DNA from: Spinacia oleracea
Lineage: Eukaryota > Streptophyta > Magnoliopsida > Caryophyllales > Amaranthaceae
NCBI RefSeq assembly: GCF_020520425.1
Contig: NC_079488.1
Span: 30,371,247-30,435,246 of the forward strand
DNA: 64,000 nt
Reading direction: 5' to 3'
The notes beneath the pieces are model-generated. The model made no database searches. It saw only the letters and a list, made by a program, of their open reading frames with translations, and was not told the DNA's origin. Both the position numbers and the translations under genes were made by a program. Shown here piece by piece: positions 22,315-34,224 of this stretch. Position 1 is the stretch's first letter; each line of letters starts with the position of its first letter.

Positions 22315-24909
22315 TTTTTTTTTTTTTGGTTTAAAAGAGTTACTTCATCTGATTAAGGCTTCAAAATATACATCATAAGTTTGTGTTGATTTCGTCAGCT
22401 TGCACTCCGTGTGGAACAAAAATACAACCATTCAAGGCATAATTATTAGTTTGAGATAATCTTTCCAAAAACGAAATGTCATTAGATGATGAGATTATAC
22501 TAGTTTTGCATGGAGGAGGGGTTAAACTAGTTCCACGATGCAACAGACTCAGCCGGGCCTTGGCTTTCCTTGCCACATGGTCCACTTCCTTCAGCTCCTC
22601 TCTTTTTCTAGATCTCAAACAAATGCTTCTTTGACGTCTTAGGATGTCCCTGCATTTTCCATAAAGGTTAGATAACCAAGTAGTGGTAACTTCCTCATCA
22701 TTTATGCTGTCAACTTCCACTTTGCATTCAGAAATTATTAGGACTCCTTGCCACTAGTTAACACAGGTCCATGAGATTGCAAGCATGATGGCTTGAGTTT
22801 CTGCAGCAGTAGGTGAGACTGATGTGGTTGTGCCAGCCACTCCATCTAAGTATTTGTTGTTCTTGTCCCTGCAAATAATGTCATAGGATGCAAGCAGAGA
22901 TGTGGAGCAGTATGTGGCATCTACTTTCAAACTGAAGTTAGTTTGATCTATCATGCCTTAGGAAAACTTGCATTGGTCTGCTGTTCAGGATATGTGTTTG
23001 GTCATTTTGGGGGAATTCTTTGGCTAGATTTATGGTTTGTACAGTCCAAAACAGAATGGGTTTGTTCTCTTTCTGGAAGATCCACAGGTTTCTTCTAAGC
23101 CAAATTCTCCACATGCCAAAACTGAAAATAGTAGCATGTTCTAAGTTTAAATCATTGATCATTTTTCTTTCTAACACATTTTTCAAAAACCAAGTGGTTG
23201 TCCTAGGGAAACTGGATCAGTAGGATTGAATTTGGGGATAAATTTGACATTAGTCCAAAACTCAGCTGCCCTAGGACAGTTAATGAATAAAAATGTTCCA
23301 TGGTCTCAGGGGCATGAGACAGAATTGGAAATATCCCATAGGGATGATATGTCTGCTAGCTAAATGATGAGATGTGGGCAACCTGTTCCACATGCATAAC
23401 CATAAGAAGAACTTTATCTTAGGGGGGAACCTAGATTTCCACATGGAAGTCCACTCTCTTTCTATGACTGTTTGAGGAAACTTGGAGGTCCAAATGTGAT
23501 CATAGGCAGTTTTAGTGTCAAAATGGTGTCCTTGTGACAGGGAGCAAAAGGGGTATCTTTGCCAAATGTGGGTAAGGGAATTACATTGATCTAGTGGACC
23601 AGATATGTTGGTAATCCACAGGAGATACTGCTTAAGTTCCAATGGCCACTATTGATGATGGTGCTAAGAGGAAGAGCCTCCTCTCCTCTACCTAAAGGGC
23701 CAATAACTAAAGATCTAAAGGGTCCCTTACCTCAATTGTCATTCCATAGATTGATATGGTTGCCATCCCCTATACACCATCTTGTTAGTGTACTGTACAG
23801 GTCCCACCCTCTTCCTACATTTTGCCATATATGGGATCCAGTTTTAAATGAGGCGGGGAACACCCTATTCATGACATACTTTTCCTTAACCAGGTTAGTA
23901 GCTAGGTTATAAATAGAATTGAACTTCCAACACAGCTTGGTCATAGCTACCTGGTTCATGAACATTGCAGACCTGATGTTTTAGCCTCCAGCAATGGGTT
24001 CACTACAAATCTTAAGCTAGGCTATTAGGTGCACTTTCTTATTTTTAGAATCAGATCCCCATAGGAACTGGGCACAAGTTTGGTCTATTTCATGGAAGGT
24101 CTTCTTAGGAAGAGAAAGAACTTGCATGGAGTAGCTTGCTATTGCAGGGAGGGTGGATTTGATGAACACTAGTCTTCCTTCTTTGGATAGGGTTTTGGCC
24201 TTCCAAGAGTGCTTTAAGGGGGTCTAGGTCAAACACTACCCTTCCTACCTCCTCAATTGTGTTTGGTTGGTCTATTCTGATGGTATTAAGATAATGGTGA
24301 TTGTCACACAGAGGTATAGTGGGTACTGATGAGAACAGGTTTGAAAAGTATGTCACTATATGTGGGACTAACTCCTCACCCTCAATGGTTTCACCCACTT
24401 CTGAATTTAGGGAGGTGATTTTGTTTCTTCTTATCCTTACAATGACAGACTTGTGGAAATAGCCAGTGTTTTGGTCCCCACATTTGATCCAATTGGTTCT
24501 TGCTCTAGTTATCCAATAGGCTTCCTCTTGTTCTGAAATGAGATACATCTCCTTAGAGAGTTCCTCATTCAGTTCAAGCGGATGCCTACAGGTTGGTCTA
24601 GATTTAAGGGCTTTTGGGATCCCATTTAATCTAGCAGACATGAGCTTTCTCTTTTTAAAAATATTGCCAATGTTTTCCTTTACCCAAGCAAATATATTTT
24701 TGGATAAGAGGCCAAGTTTATCCACAAACTCAATATTATCAAGTGTTCCAATTTAAATCCACCATGTTTGAAAATCCAGGTTGGGAGTACCACATGGGCT
24801 CCATTTTAAAAACACTGTGAAGGGCTGAGGGGGGTAAAGACACTGGTTTGGACACCAGTTTGATAAGGTTATGATCAGAGGTGTTTTTGGGGAGAGTGTG
24901 GACAGTAGT
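22315..24909 (-). pseudogene. Old L1-type LINE remnant, RT core deleted
   Basis: On the minus strand this is the 3' part of a plant L1-type ORF2 in broken frames. From right to left it holds the end of the endonuclease (SDHNLIKL motif near 24870), the linker and start of RT (24105-24725, with WIKCGDQNTGYFHKS), the RT thumb (LSKEGRLVFIKS region near 24150), the connection region (23732-23965), the zinc-knuckle region (23280-23642) and RNase H-like pieces (22754-22954). The RT palm is missing: the frame jumps from FDLDPLKA directly to SWKAKTLSKEG at about 24217. An A-tail (T13 on plus, 22315-22327) marks the 3' end. The solo LTR at 24910 interrupts it and a little more endonuclease sequence follows at 26449-26510. 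Confidence 0.8.
24905..24909. repeat. Target duplication GTAGT, left copy
   Basis: GTAGT directly before the solo LTR. The same five bases follow the LTR at 26444-26448. Confidence 0.9.
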
Positions 24910-25375
24910 TGTAGACACCTACTCTTGTCCCCATTCCCGCAAGGGAAAGGTTAGATGATAAAGCATAAAAACTCCACTTGACAACGCATCTCCTATAAAA
25001 TAAACGAATCTCGATTCCCCATTTCATTTCACCCGAAACCTGCTGTTTATGGAAACCTGCTAAAAATAGTAACTGCTGTAAAAAGTAGCGTCTAAAAGTG
25101 GCAAATCATAAAAGATAGAAACCTGTCAGAATTAGGTGTTGCATTCCAACATAAATCCTAAATGAGATAGAAAACCGCGAGAATCCTATTCCTAATAGGA
25201 TTCGGAAATAAGAGTTACGTATTAATCAAAATCCTAACGAGCCTAGAGTTCGTAACGGGCCCAGACGCATTCCGTCACAAAATTGATACGTGCTAAAAGA
25301 CTCGAATTAATCTCAAACTCTACGGATTTCAGGAAGCCGAATCTGACAAAGAATTCGGCCCAGACATCACTCTCA

Positions 25376-25500
25376 AGGCCCAGAGCTGGGCGCCGAAATC
25401 TTTGACGCCCAGCCCTGGGCGTTGAAATTACATGGATCTCTATTTTCAACGCCCAGCCCTGGGCGCCGAAATATTTGACGCCCAGAGCTGGGCGCCGAAA
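25376..25500. repeat. GC-palindrome module in the solo LTR (two pairs)
   Basis: Four copies of a dyad of the form GCCCAG-n-CTGGGC, for example CGCCCAGAGCTGGGCGCCG, each separated by GAAAT(C/A)TTTGA-like or similar spacers. It lies about 75-200 bp upstream of the TATA box. Confidence 0.85.
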
Positions 25501-25575
25501 TTACCTGGGACGTGTTTTTTCCTAATTCTTTACGGATTAGAACTCTGCAATTCTATCTTTCCACGAACTCTTCCC

Positions 25576-25583
25576 TATAAATA
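25576..25583 (+). promoter_or_regulatory. TATA box of the solo LTR
   Basis: TATAAATA followed by GGCCCC. The same box is kept in the other two LTRs at 30222-30229 and 39460-39467. Confidence 0.6.
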
Positions 25584-26443
25584 GGCCCCTAGTTTCGACG
25601 TGAAAGAACACACAACAACACATAATATATTCTGAGTATTGACTCTAAACCCTTAGCCTAAGCCTCTCGCTGCGAAAGTGTTCACGCGTTCTGTCGCAAT
25701 CGATCCATAAATCGAACAGAACGTATCCTGTCCCATAATTGAGATTCGTTAAATAAAAAGGAGAAATAGCAAAGTCAAAGTGGTTAGTTTTCTGAGAACC
25801 GTGACGCACCTCTCAAGGGTGCGTCGTAATGTGTCCCTTTTCGATGATTTAACTGCTTTCCTCGCCCTTTTTATGAACTGTTAAACTAACCTAATATGAT
25901 TGTTCTATCACGCCTAACAAATATAATATTTTTGGGAAATCGGATTATCATGCTAGGTCCCTTAATGCTATTTAAATCAGATAATCACGATCGAATTAGT
26001 ATTATATGTTGCATATTGCTAAAATCAATTCAGATTAGTTTAATAGTTAACGCATGTCCCTTCAATTATTTATGCTGAGCTAGTAAGGATATCCTGCCTC
26101 TGGAGTTATCGACGAGCGAATTACTCCTCTCGGTAGTTACATTCCCCCGAACCTTCAATCTCAACCTTGCGGGTGTATATTGAGAGATCCCCACACCAGA
26201 GATCACAAGGGAACCTACGGCCGTCGTGGTCAAACATAATTGCACTCCCTTTATGCCACGATAACCGGGTTTTGTCAGTTTTTCTAATTGTTGTTAAAAA
26301 CTGAATGGCGACTCCTATATTACTAGTCAATTGGGTGTATAGTCACAGGAAATCCAATTACACTTGATTGAATAAAAAAGAATCGTCACACCCACGAGGG
26401 ACAAGGTCACGCATTAGCCTCGCGCTTTTTCGACCCCCTCACA

Positions 26444-26448
26444 GTAGT
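26444..26448. repeat. Target duplication GTAGT, right copy
   Basis: Matches 24905-24909. Removing the LTR and one copy restores the LINE endonuclease reading frame across the site. Confidence 0.9.
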
Positions 26449-26510
26449 AGAAGGAAAAACATCAAGTCAATGCATATTGACCCAAGCTATATCTAACCTC
26501 TAGCAGCAGT
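26449..26510 (-). pseudogene. LINE remnant, endonuclease piece beyond the solo LTR
   Basis: The minus strand reads LDIAWVNMH, a stop, then LDVFPST and joins in frame, across the LTR, with TVHTLPKNTSDHN at 24870-24909. Similarity fades at about 26510, which is taken as the 5'-truncated end of the LINE. Confidence 0.55.
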
Positions 26511-26812
26511 AGTAGTATAGCAGTAGCAAGAGTCTTAAGTTTGTGTTACACAGTAGTACGTTCCTACTGACCAGAATCTGGCCAGAATCTGAACAGACCA
26601 ACAGATTTTAGACTGAACAGACCATCAGATTAGAATCTGAACAGACCATCAGATTAGAATTTGAACAGACCCCAACCCAAAACAAAGAACAAATCATCCA
26701 AATGAGCAGAACAAACAAAAAGAAATGCAGTAATTCTGCTTCAAATTTATGAACAGGGACAAGAAAAGCATCGGGGACAAGAAAGGCAGGTATAATGAAG
26801 TAGTTTACAAAC
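26511..26812 (-). repeat. CACTA 3' subterminal region with 24-bp repeats
   Basis: TGAACAGACCATCAGATTAG-type units start at 26590, 26614, 26638 and 26662, giving a period of 24 bp. AGCAGTAGTA-type motifs at 26510-26560 are similar to ones near the other end of the element (42740, 43090). Short repeats near the ends are typical of CACTA elements, where they bind the element's own regulatory protein. No CACTA-type terminal repeat could be found at the left border. Confidence 0.45.
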
Positions 26813-27453
26813 CATGTTGTCGTGCAGAACTACTTTCTCCTTGGTTATCCGGTAGAACAATGGCAGACATTGGACGCTTAGATCCTACACGGTCTTTTTC
26901 CAACTGGTGTACTTCTTGTTGTAGTTGTTCTGCTTCACTTGGATTCATATTTTGCTGCATCATAACGAAATCATCCATTTCCATTGCCGGACATAGTGGC
27001 TGCTTCTTATTCTTACAAGGAGGTTGTTCTTTAGTCCTTTCTTTCTATAACATAAAGATCAAAAGTAAGTGCAACAAACACATTTATCATAAATAAATTA
27101 AACAAAAAAGAATTTGATTTTAAAAGATCAACATTACAACCTTCTTTGACGTTGAAGCTTGTTTTACTACATTTGCATTTGGAGAAATACCAAACTCATC
27201 GTCATCACTTTCACTTTCGGGTACGTAATCTTGGTCATTCTCTTGAGGGTTAATGTTCTCCTTCTCTTGTCTAAGGGCCTTATTCTTTGCCTCTAGTTGA
27301 ATAGCATATTTCTCTAGCCCAAATTCCCTAAATCTCTGAGCATTTTTTTTCTAAATTCTTTTGCCTTGCTTTCTCATACGGTGTTAGTTCAGATGATGAC
27401 GATGGAGCAAATTTAGAATTTTTGAACCCTTTTTTCTTTTTCTCTTTTAATCA
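26813..27453 (-). pseudogene. Second CACTA gene, two exons visible
   Basis: Two exons on the minus strand with good splice sites. The upstream exon (27453-27141) begins after CCTGCAG and ends AAGAAG before GTTGTAA. The downstream exon (27044-26813) begins after TTATAG and ends CAACATG before GTTTGTAA. The frame reads through SSSELTPYEKARQKNLEK, then NAQRFREFGLEKYAIQLEA and an acidic ESESDDDEF, and in the next exon Gln/Met-rich sequence ending SSSARQ. An A8 run near 27343 shifts the frame by one, so this copy is broken. By position and composition it is the partner gene of the TNP2 transposase (TnpA-like or a plant En/Spm accessory). The family assignment is inference. Confidence 0.45.
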
Positions 27454-27949
27454 CTGCAGGAAAAGAAATACCAAAAGATTAGTCATAGTTAGCGAAACTG
27501 AAAAGAAACATAAATTATTGTGAAAAAAATGAAAGCGATAAATAAAATTCCTCCGAGCATCGAAAACTTGCACAAACTACACACTTAGTTATGCTTGGGA
27601 TTGTTGAGACAAGTATCTCTAGTAGCTTTAAAATCCGCTTTTATCGCAGAAAAATGCCTGAACATAACAAGATTAAACTTGAATGGTATTAAAAATTACA
27701 TCATACAAAACACAATTATGAATCCACAACAAGCCACACTCGTAGAAAAATAGCATCAACACACTATTAAGCAACAACCAGAAGAACATCAAATAATTTT
27801 GGGACATCGTTACTAGCTTCTAATTAATCAATGACATAAAACAAAATAATAGCATATAAGAATGTTTGATGGTCAAAAGAAAAGGCAAAATTATAAAAAT
27901 AATATATTTAAGAAACTGCAATCCTTTAAGTATCCTTAGTTTTACCCTT
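27454..27949 (-). other. CACTA intron or spacer, no gene
   Basis: AT-rich sequence between the two CACTA genes, with stops in all frames. It probably holds introns and 5' exons of the second gene that I cannot delimit. Confidence 0.35.
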
Positions 27950-28500
27950 GTGACTCAGAATCCAGGATATCATCGGTAGCTTCCATCCAATCCCAATCTG
28001 TATCATCAAAATCATCATCATCTGCAGGGTCATTTCCATCATCACTATCTAATAACTAATCAATTTCTACAGATCACACATCACTGCCAGCACTTGCATG
28101 AATATCAGTTGTATCAACAGTAGGAGCATTATTACAACTGAAATTAATAGGCTCAAAAATCTCTTCTATTACCCCGTAGTAGGTAACATCTCCATCAATA
28201 GGATTTTGATCCCTTGAGCTTGCGAAACTTGAAGTTAGGGCTGTTAAAGTGACTCCACTATTTTGAGTCTTTAATTGTGAATCACGATCCCTTGTGTTAA
28301 ACCTATAACCATTGATAAAATACCCAGAATACCTCCTAGCCTTAGGGTTAGGACCCTTGGCCAACCAGAAAAGTTCGCCCTGAACTTGTTCCCTTGTAAC
28401 CCTCTCTTGAAACCAATCAATAAAATCATTCATATGACTTTGTGAGCTAGTCCACCTACGCTTTCGACCTTGTTGACTACTCACCCAATTTTTGTGTTCT

Positions 28501-29060
28501 CTGTAAAAAATAAAAAATAAATAAATAAATAAAGAACATATATATAGACATATTTACACAATATTTAATATCTATTGCACTAAGTATAATCTGCAATCTT
28601 AAAAAAAACGGAATCATCTAGGAAAATAGAAGTTGGTTATATTCAGAAGGAATCAGAAGTAACTTCCAGGAACGATATTTTCAATTAAATAAAAAGAAGT
28701 TAAACTCAAAGACGAACAAGGAATTTCATCGAATAATAAAAGAAATCAGATTCTGGTTAACCTATTGTTTAGAGAACTATGCTACATATAATAGAAGCTA
28801 TGAAAAGTTGCTGCAAAACAACCGTAGCTGCTGCAAAACAGCAGCAGAACAACAACAGAACAACAGCAGAATGGCAGCAGAACAACATCAAGATGGCAGT
28901 AGCTGCTGCAAAACAGCAGTAGCTGCTGCAAAATGGCAGTAGCAGTAGCATTATAGAAGCAGAACAGCAGTAGCATTACAGAAGCAGAACAACAGTAGAA
29001 GATGCAAAACAACATTATCAGAAGCTTAAAAACAAATATACATGTAAAAGGAAATCTTAC
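28501..29060 (-). other. Intron of the TNP2 gene with a CAG-rich stretch
   Basis: Canonical GTAAG...TTTTTTACAG ends. About 28800-29010 consists of imperfect GCAGCAGAACAACAGTAG-like units. The Leu/Cys/Ala-rich frames there (28769-29015, minus) are composition artefacts. Confidence 0.6.
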
Positions 29061-29621
29061 TCGATGTATTGTTCAGTGGTTGCATTGTTGCAATTGAAGA
29101 GGACATATCTATGAGCTTGCTTCAAACTTTAGAAGTCTAATAAGAATCCCTTTCCTTTGCTTTTCCTTCCAATAGGATGTCCTCCCTTAGGGAAAATAGA
29201 AGATTTTTCTTCTGCTTTATTCATTGCGAACTTTCTAGCACATCTTCTGTCCAATCTAGTGTTCACGCCTTCACGTAAATATCGAGAAATAAATGTCAAG
29301 CATTCCTCCATCATATATCCTTAAGCTATACTTCCTTCGGGAAAACACCTATTTCGAACATAGGACTTCAACCTACCAAGGTACCTTTCAATAAAGTACA
29401 TCCAGCGATATTGTACAGGACCACCAAATTTGATTAACTCCACTAAATGGACAGGTAAGTGCATCATAACATCAAAGAAAGCTGGTGGAAATATCATTTC
29501 AAATTGACAAATTATCTCAACAAATTCAGCAGCTAACTTGTCTAATTCTTTGACATCAAGAACTTTACTACATATACCACGAAAAAAAATCCCCAATCTA
29601 ATCAAACGTAATGCAACACCT

Positions 29622-29626
29622 TGTGG
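29622..29626. repeat. Target duplication of the Ogre-type element, left copy
   Basis: TGTGG here and TTTGG at 40328-40332 differ by one base. Taking the left copy as the original, the transposase reads TLPQGVALRLIRLG across the empty site, so this is the 5-bp target duplication with one later substitution. Confidence 0.8.
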
Positions 29627-31089
29627 TGTAGACACCTACTTTTGTCCCCATTCCCGAAAGGGAAAGGTTCGATGATGAAAACGTAAATCTCCACTTGACA
29701 ACGCATCTCTTATAAAATAAACGAGTCTCAATTCTCGTTTTCATTTCACCCGAAACCTGCTATTTATGGAAACCTGCTAAAAATAGTAACTGCCGTAAGA
29801 GGTAGCTTCTAAAAGTGGCAAATCATAAAGGATAGAAACCTGTCGGAATTAGGTGTTGCATTCCAACATAAATCCTAAATGAGATAGAAAACCGCGAGAA
29901 TCATATTCCTAATAGGATTCGGAAATAAGAGTTACGTATTAATTAAAATCCTAACGAGCCTAGAGTTCGTAACGGGCCCAGACGCATTCCGTCATAAAAT
30001 TAATACGCGCTAAAAGACTCGGTTAAGTCTCAAACTCTACGGATTTCAGGAATCCGAATCTGACTAAAGAAAACAGCCCATACCCTATTTTCAACGCTTG
30101 GCTCTGGGCGCCGAAATCTTCGGCGCCCAGGCCTGGTCGCTGAAAATACCTGGGTACGTGTTTTTTCCTAATTATTTATGGATTAGAACTCTGCAATTCT
30201 ATCTTTCCACGAACTCTTCCCTATAAATAGGCCCCTAAATTTGACGTGAAAGGAACACACAACAACACATAATTATACTCTGAGTATTGACTCCAACCCT
30301 CAGCCTAAGCCTCTCGCTGCGAAACTGTTCACGCGTTCTGTCGCAATCGATCCATAAATCGAACAGAACGTATCCTGTCCCATAATTGAGATTCGTTAAA
30401 TAAAAAGGAGAAATAGCAAAGTCAAAGTGGTTAGTTTTCTGAGAACCGTGACGCACCTCTCAAGGGTGCGTCGTAATGTGTCCCTTTTCGATGATTTAAC
30501 TGCTTTCCTCGCCCTTTTTATGAACTGTTAAACTAACCTAATCTGATTGTTCTATCACGCCTAACAAATATAATATTTTTGGGAAATCGGATTATCATGC
30601 TAGGTCCTTTAATGCTATTTAAATCAGATAACCACGATCGAATTAGTATTATATGTTGCATATTGCTAAAATCAATTCAGATTAGTTTAATAGTTAACGC
30701 ATGTCCCTTCAATTATTTATGCTGAGCTAGTAAGGATATCCTGCCTCTGGAGTTATCGACGAGCGAAGTACTCCTCTCGGTAGTTACAGTCCCCCGAACC
30801 CTCAATCTCTACCTTGCGGGTGTATGTTGAGAGATCCCCACACCAAGGATCACAAGGGAACCTACGGCCGTCGTGGTCAAACATAATTGCACTCCCTTTA
30901 TGTCACGATAATTGGGTTTTGTCAGTTTTTCTCATTGTCGTTAAAAACTGAATGGCGACTCCTATATTACTAGTCAATTGGGTGTATAATCACAGGAAAT
31001 CCAATTACACTTGATTGAATAAAAAGAATCGTCACACCCACGAGGGACGAGGTCACGCATTAGTCTCGTGCTTTTTCGACCCCATCACA
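29627..31089 (+). repeat. 5' LTR of the Ogre-type element
   Basis: 1463 bp, TGTAGACACCTAC...ATCACA, TATA box 30222-30229. The GC-palindrome module is at 30090-30152. The small minus-strand frame at 30235-30456 recurs in the 3' LTR only because the LTRs are copies. Confidence 0.93.
30090..30152. repeat. GC-palindrome module in the 5' LTR
   Basis: Two dyads, one around GGCTCTGGGCGCCG and one CGGCGCCCAGGCCTGGTCGC, between TATTTTCAACG and TGAAAATACC. It lies about 70 bp upstream of the TATA box. Confidence 0.8.
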
Positions 31090-31090
31090 G

Positions 31091-31108
31091 TGGCGACTCC
31101 ACTGGGGA
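31091..31108 (+). other. Primer-binding site, tRNA-Arg type
   Basis: TGGCGACTCCACTGGGGA begins one base after the LTR. From memory this is the primer site of Ogre and other Tat-lineage elements, complementary to the 3' end of a tRNA-Arg. Confidence 0.8.
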
Positions 31109-31905
31109 TAGTGAAGGAAATACTCGTGCTTGTAGGTAATCAAAATAGCCGAAGGGTGAAACGATCCTACCCCGCGTTTATTTCCCCATCAAGTTGGGAC
31201 GACTTGAAAATCAGCATATTAATGTGAACGGGCAAAACCGCATAACGAATCTCGGCTCCCTCGGGAGTTGGGACTAAGGATACCTTTTTCCGCCAATAGG
31301 GGGGTGCATACGCCGCGCATGTTTCCCACTCGGTACTTGTGCAGGTAGTACACCTATCCCGAACCCAATCGCTCGCTCATTAGGTCCCTCTCGCCTGCAT
31401 GCCCCCTTGGCTTGCACTTGCGGGTTGGCCTCTTGGGCGAAATTCGTCTGTTGAAGACACTACCTCGACCGGGGCATGTGTTGGATCTACGATAGAAGCG
31501 GTACCAAGCCAGGCGCAAATAAACTACCCATAGAAACCTATCATAAACTACGTGGCATATTTAATTTTCAAATCCATGTTTGTAATGTAGTTATGTGTAG
31601 CGAACTGTGTGACTATGTTATGATTGTGCGCACGAATAATGCTAGACAAATAATGCTAGAAAACTAATGACGGCCTTAAAAACTGCCCAAACATTCATAA
31701 ACCAATTGGCCAAAGATTTATACCAAAATACGTGTTCCGCAAGCCCGAACGATCGCCACAAACATAAGCGACGCTCGGGATGGCCTGTAACGAATCCCAC
31801 AAACCCTGCACAACGCGTAAGGACGTTATTAGGCAAGCACGCAAAATCGAAGTCGCATAAACAAAAAATATACGCAAACAGAAATCGAGCACCAGTCAGG
31901 GACGC

Positions 31906-31962
31906 ATTTTCAGCGCCCCTGGCTGGGCGCCAATATTTCTAACGCCCACTGCTGGGCGCTGA
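31906..31962. repeat. Internal GC-palindrome module 1
   Basis: CAGCGCCCCTGGCTGGGCGC, spacer CAATATTTCTAA, then CGCCCACTGCTGGGCGCTG. Same two-dyad layout as in the LTRs. Confidence 0.85.
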
Positions 31963-34167
31963 AGTTGCTGCCTGGCCTTTTGGTCAGGCACAGCAGCCTT
32001 GGTGCCCACGCATGAAGAAAATACGTAGCAAAAAAAAATTTCGTGAAAAAAATATTTGCTACAAGGGCGTATGAAAAGCACTCGATTCTAAAAGCGACTT
32101 ATAAAAAAAAATAACCCTTTGTTTCGTTGTTAGGCCTTCTACGACGACGATGTTCAGCACCAAAATCGAGCATGCTAATTAAACCTTGAATATCACATGG
32201 GCAAAGTATTCAAAAAATATAATGTTCAAATGAAGTTTTCAAAGAAAAATAATGTTCGAATAAAAAAATAAATCCGAGTCTAGACTAGGCTCTGCCAAAG
32301 TACAATCTAAATCCTAAGTCTTAGTTGTCTTATCCATAGAATCAGTCCTAATTCTTGGTGTCATCCTACAAGTTAAAAGGTTAAACCATATTGAGTCTCC
32401 CTTTCTAACATTTAAATCAATAAAGCACCCACATGTAATTGTCATCCCTTGCTAAGAATACACGGCCTCAATACTCTCTCTCACCAATAAAAAGAATACA
32501 TTATAGTATTAGCAAAATGGAAACAGTCACATTCTGGAAATCATTCCCCCATAGTCGCACAACTCCCAAAGTGAACCTAAGGTATCAATACCATTGGCAA
32601 AAAATTAATGGCCTCAAGGCTTATGATCACATTGGGTCACGACTATCATAGTCCTCTCGAGTAACTCACTCCTTGAAGTATTCCTAAGTACGGACTAAAA
32701 GATTTTCCATGAATACAACCTGACAAACCATGAAAATACCCAAATCGGCATGCCATAAGGCTACCATTGGGGTAAAGCAATACACACTAAGAGAGAAGCC
32801 GCACTAATGATTCTAGCCTTGCAAAAATAAAAATTCGATCTCCCCAATTAACTACCTTGCCAACATTAAGCAAAATGGCGCATGACAAATGAACACCCAG
32901 AGGTTAAAATCTGAAGTGTCAACCAACGAAAGTTATGGTCCAATTAGCCTAAGTCTGAGAGTCGCTTGGTCAAGTGTTATAGGCTTACGCCATGTCATTA
33001 TTTTGAGTCTAGGCCACCTCCTTATATTCATACACGGGTTATAATCAGAAAGATTAATGAAAGTTTGAGTCTAAATCACGACTTCCAATTAAATCCCGGA
33101 AACTAGAATCTGAAAAGAAGCAAAAAAAATTATTTTCTATGTAATTCTTTCGTTAAATTTCAATAAGGTAAAAATAACATTTTGAATCTACGCTATTTGC
33201 ACATTTTAAGAAACGACTAAATACGCGCAAAGTAAGACAATTTAAAAGGTCCACCCTAGGCCTACTAAAATTAAAGGTCCACTATAGGCCTACCAAACGA
33301 GGCTCACTCAGTCTCGCCTCGTGACTCAAAGACCTTAACCATCTACCTTTTAGCCCAAATAAAAAAAAATTTGAAAGATTTATGTTGGGGAGAAATCCCA
33401 TGCAAAAAGGAAAAAATAGAAAGAGAAAAGGGAGAGCGAAAAGAGCAAGCCACGAAATGCTTAAAAAAGAGAAAGAGAAAAGGGAGAGCGAAAAAGAGCC
33501 ATGAAATACTTAGCCCGTACCTCCCAAAGTGCGAAACCTACCCAAGTAAACGAAGGAAAAGAATTGAGTTAACCAATCAAAATCATAAAATTCTACGATG
33601 TCTACCCTTTCCAATCCTTATGCTCTTAGACGCATTCGCTCTGGGGTCCCTGTTCAGCTCATCTAACCCATCCATGTTCTCATTGCCATAACCCAAGAAA
33701 CCATTACCTCGACTCTTGTTCTTGAACTTGTTGTCAACCGCAAACCACGCACGGCCATTGACACGTGCGTCATACCCATTATTTCTAAAGCCCAAAACCT
33801 GTTTTTACACCACCATTAGCATAATGACCATATAACTTGTGTGGATACATCCTGTTGATATACCCTTAAGCCGTCCCCATACTACTCATTGACCTTGGTT
33901 GATTTAAACTCATGACACTAGCTTGAGGGTGCAAATTGTGAGCCCTAGCAGGTGTAATCCTCATGCTTGACTAATACCTATACAACTTATCCTATCTCAT
34001 TCAACCCGTCTTTCAAACCGTCTTGAGTCACGAATAAAAAAGGAAGACAAATGAAACGTACAAAAAAGTAATAAATAATAAAGAAGGAGCTTTGCAAAGC
34101 GCCTCTAAAGCTAGTCTAAAAGAAAAAGGAGCATTTAGCGCACCAAAAAAAGATCCTCCCATAAGTC

Positions 34168-34224
34168 ATTTTCAGCGCCCATAGCTGGGCGCCGAAATCT
34201 TTAGCGCCCCAGCCTGGGCGCTGA
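34168..34224. repeat. Internal GC-palindrome module 2
   Basis: CAGCGCCCATAGCTGGGCGC, spacer CGAAATCTTT, then AGCGCCCCAGCCTGGGCGCT, which is nearly a perfect inverted repeat. It is followed by CTCTGCTCGCCAAAT, shared with module 3. Confidence 0.87.

Larger units (their letters stand above)
24910..26443 (+). mobile_element. Solo LTR of a Tat/Ogre-type element
   Basis: 1534 bp, starting TGTAGACACCTACTC and ending CCCCTCACA, with TATA box 25576-25583 on the plus strand. It is homologous over its length to the two LTRs at 29627-31089 and 38876-40327. No PBS follows and a perfect GTAGT duplication flanks it, so it is a solo LTR left by LTR-LTR recombination. Its U3 contains an enlarged GC-palindrome module (25376-25500), about twice the size found in the other two LTRs. 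Confidence 0.92.
27950..29626 (-). pseudogene. CACTA TNP2 transposase, 3' part (DUF4218 and DUF4216)
   Basis: This continues the transposase at 40333-42273 after the Ogre-type insertion. Minus strand 29626-29061 carries the DUF4218-type domain (RLGIFFRGICSKVLDVKELDKL, PPAFFDVMMHLPVHLVELI, GPVQYRWMYFIERYLGRLKSYVRN). A TAA at 29321-29323 replaces one codon after EGSIA, and a second stop follows LLDF near 29129. An exon ends ATCGA before GTAAG at 29060. The next exon starts at 28500 after TTTTTTACAG and carries a DUF4216-type domain (GYFINGYRFNTRDRD, KTQNSGV, VTYYGVIEEIFEP), then an acidic tail to about 27950 with two further stops. The domain order is that of plant CACTA transposases. Several nonsense codons make it inactive. 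Confidence 0.85.

Noticed and set aside
28769..29015. Leu/Cys/Ala-rich minus-strand ORFs
   Set aside because: They lie in the TNP2 intron and are made by the CAG-rich tract.
30235..30456. ORF found again at 39437-39694
   Set aside because: Its conservation is due to the two LTRs being copies. It covers TATA and R sequence and has no coding signal.
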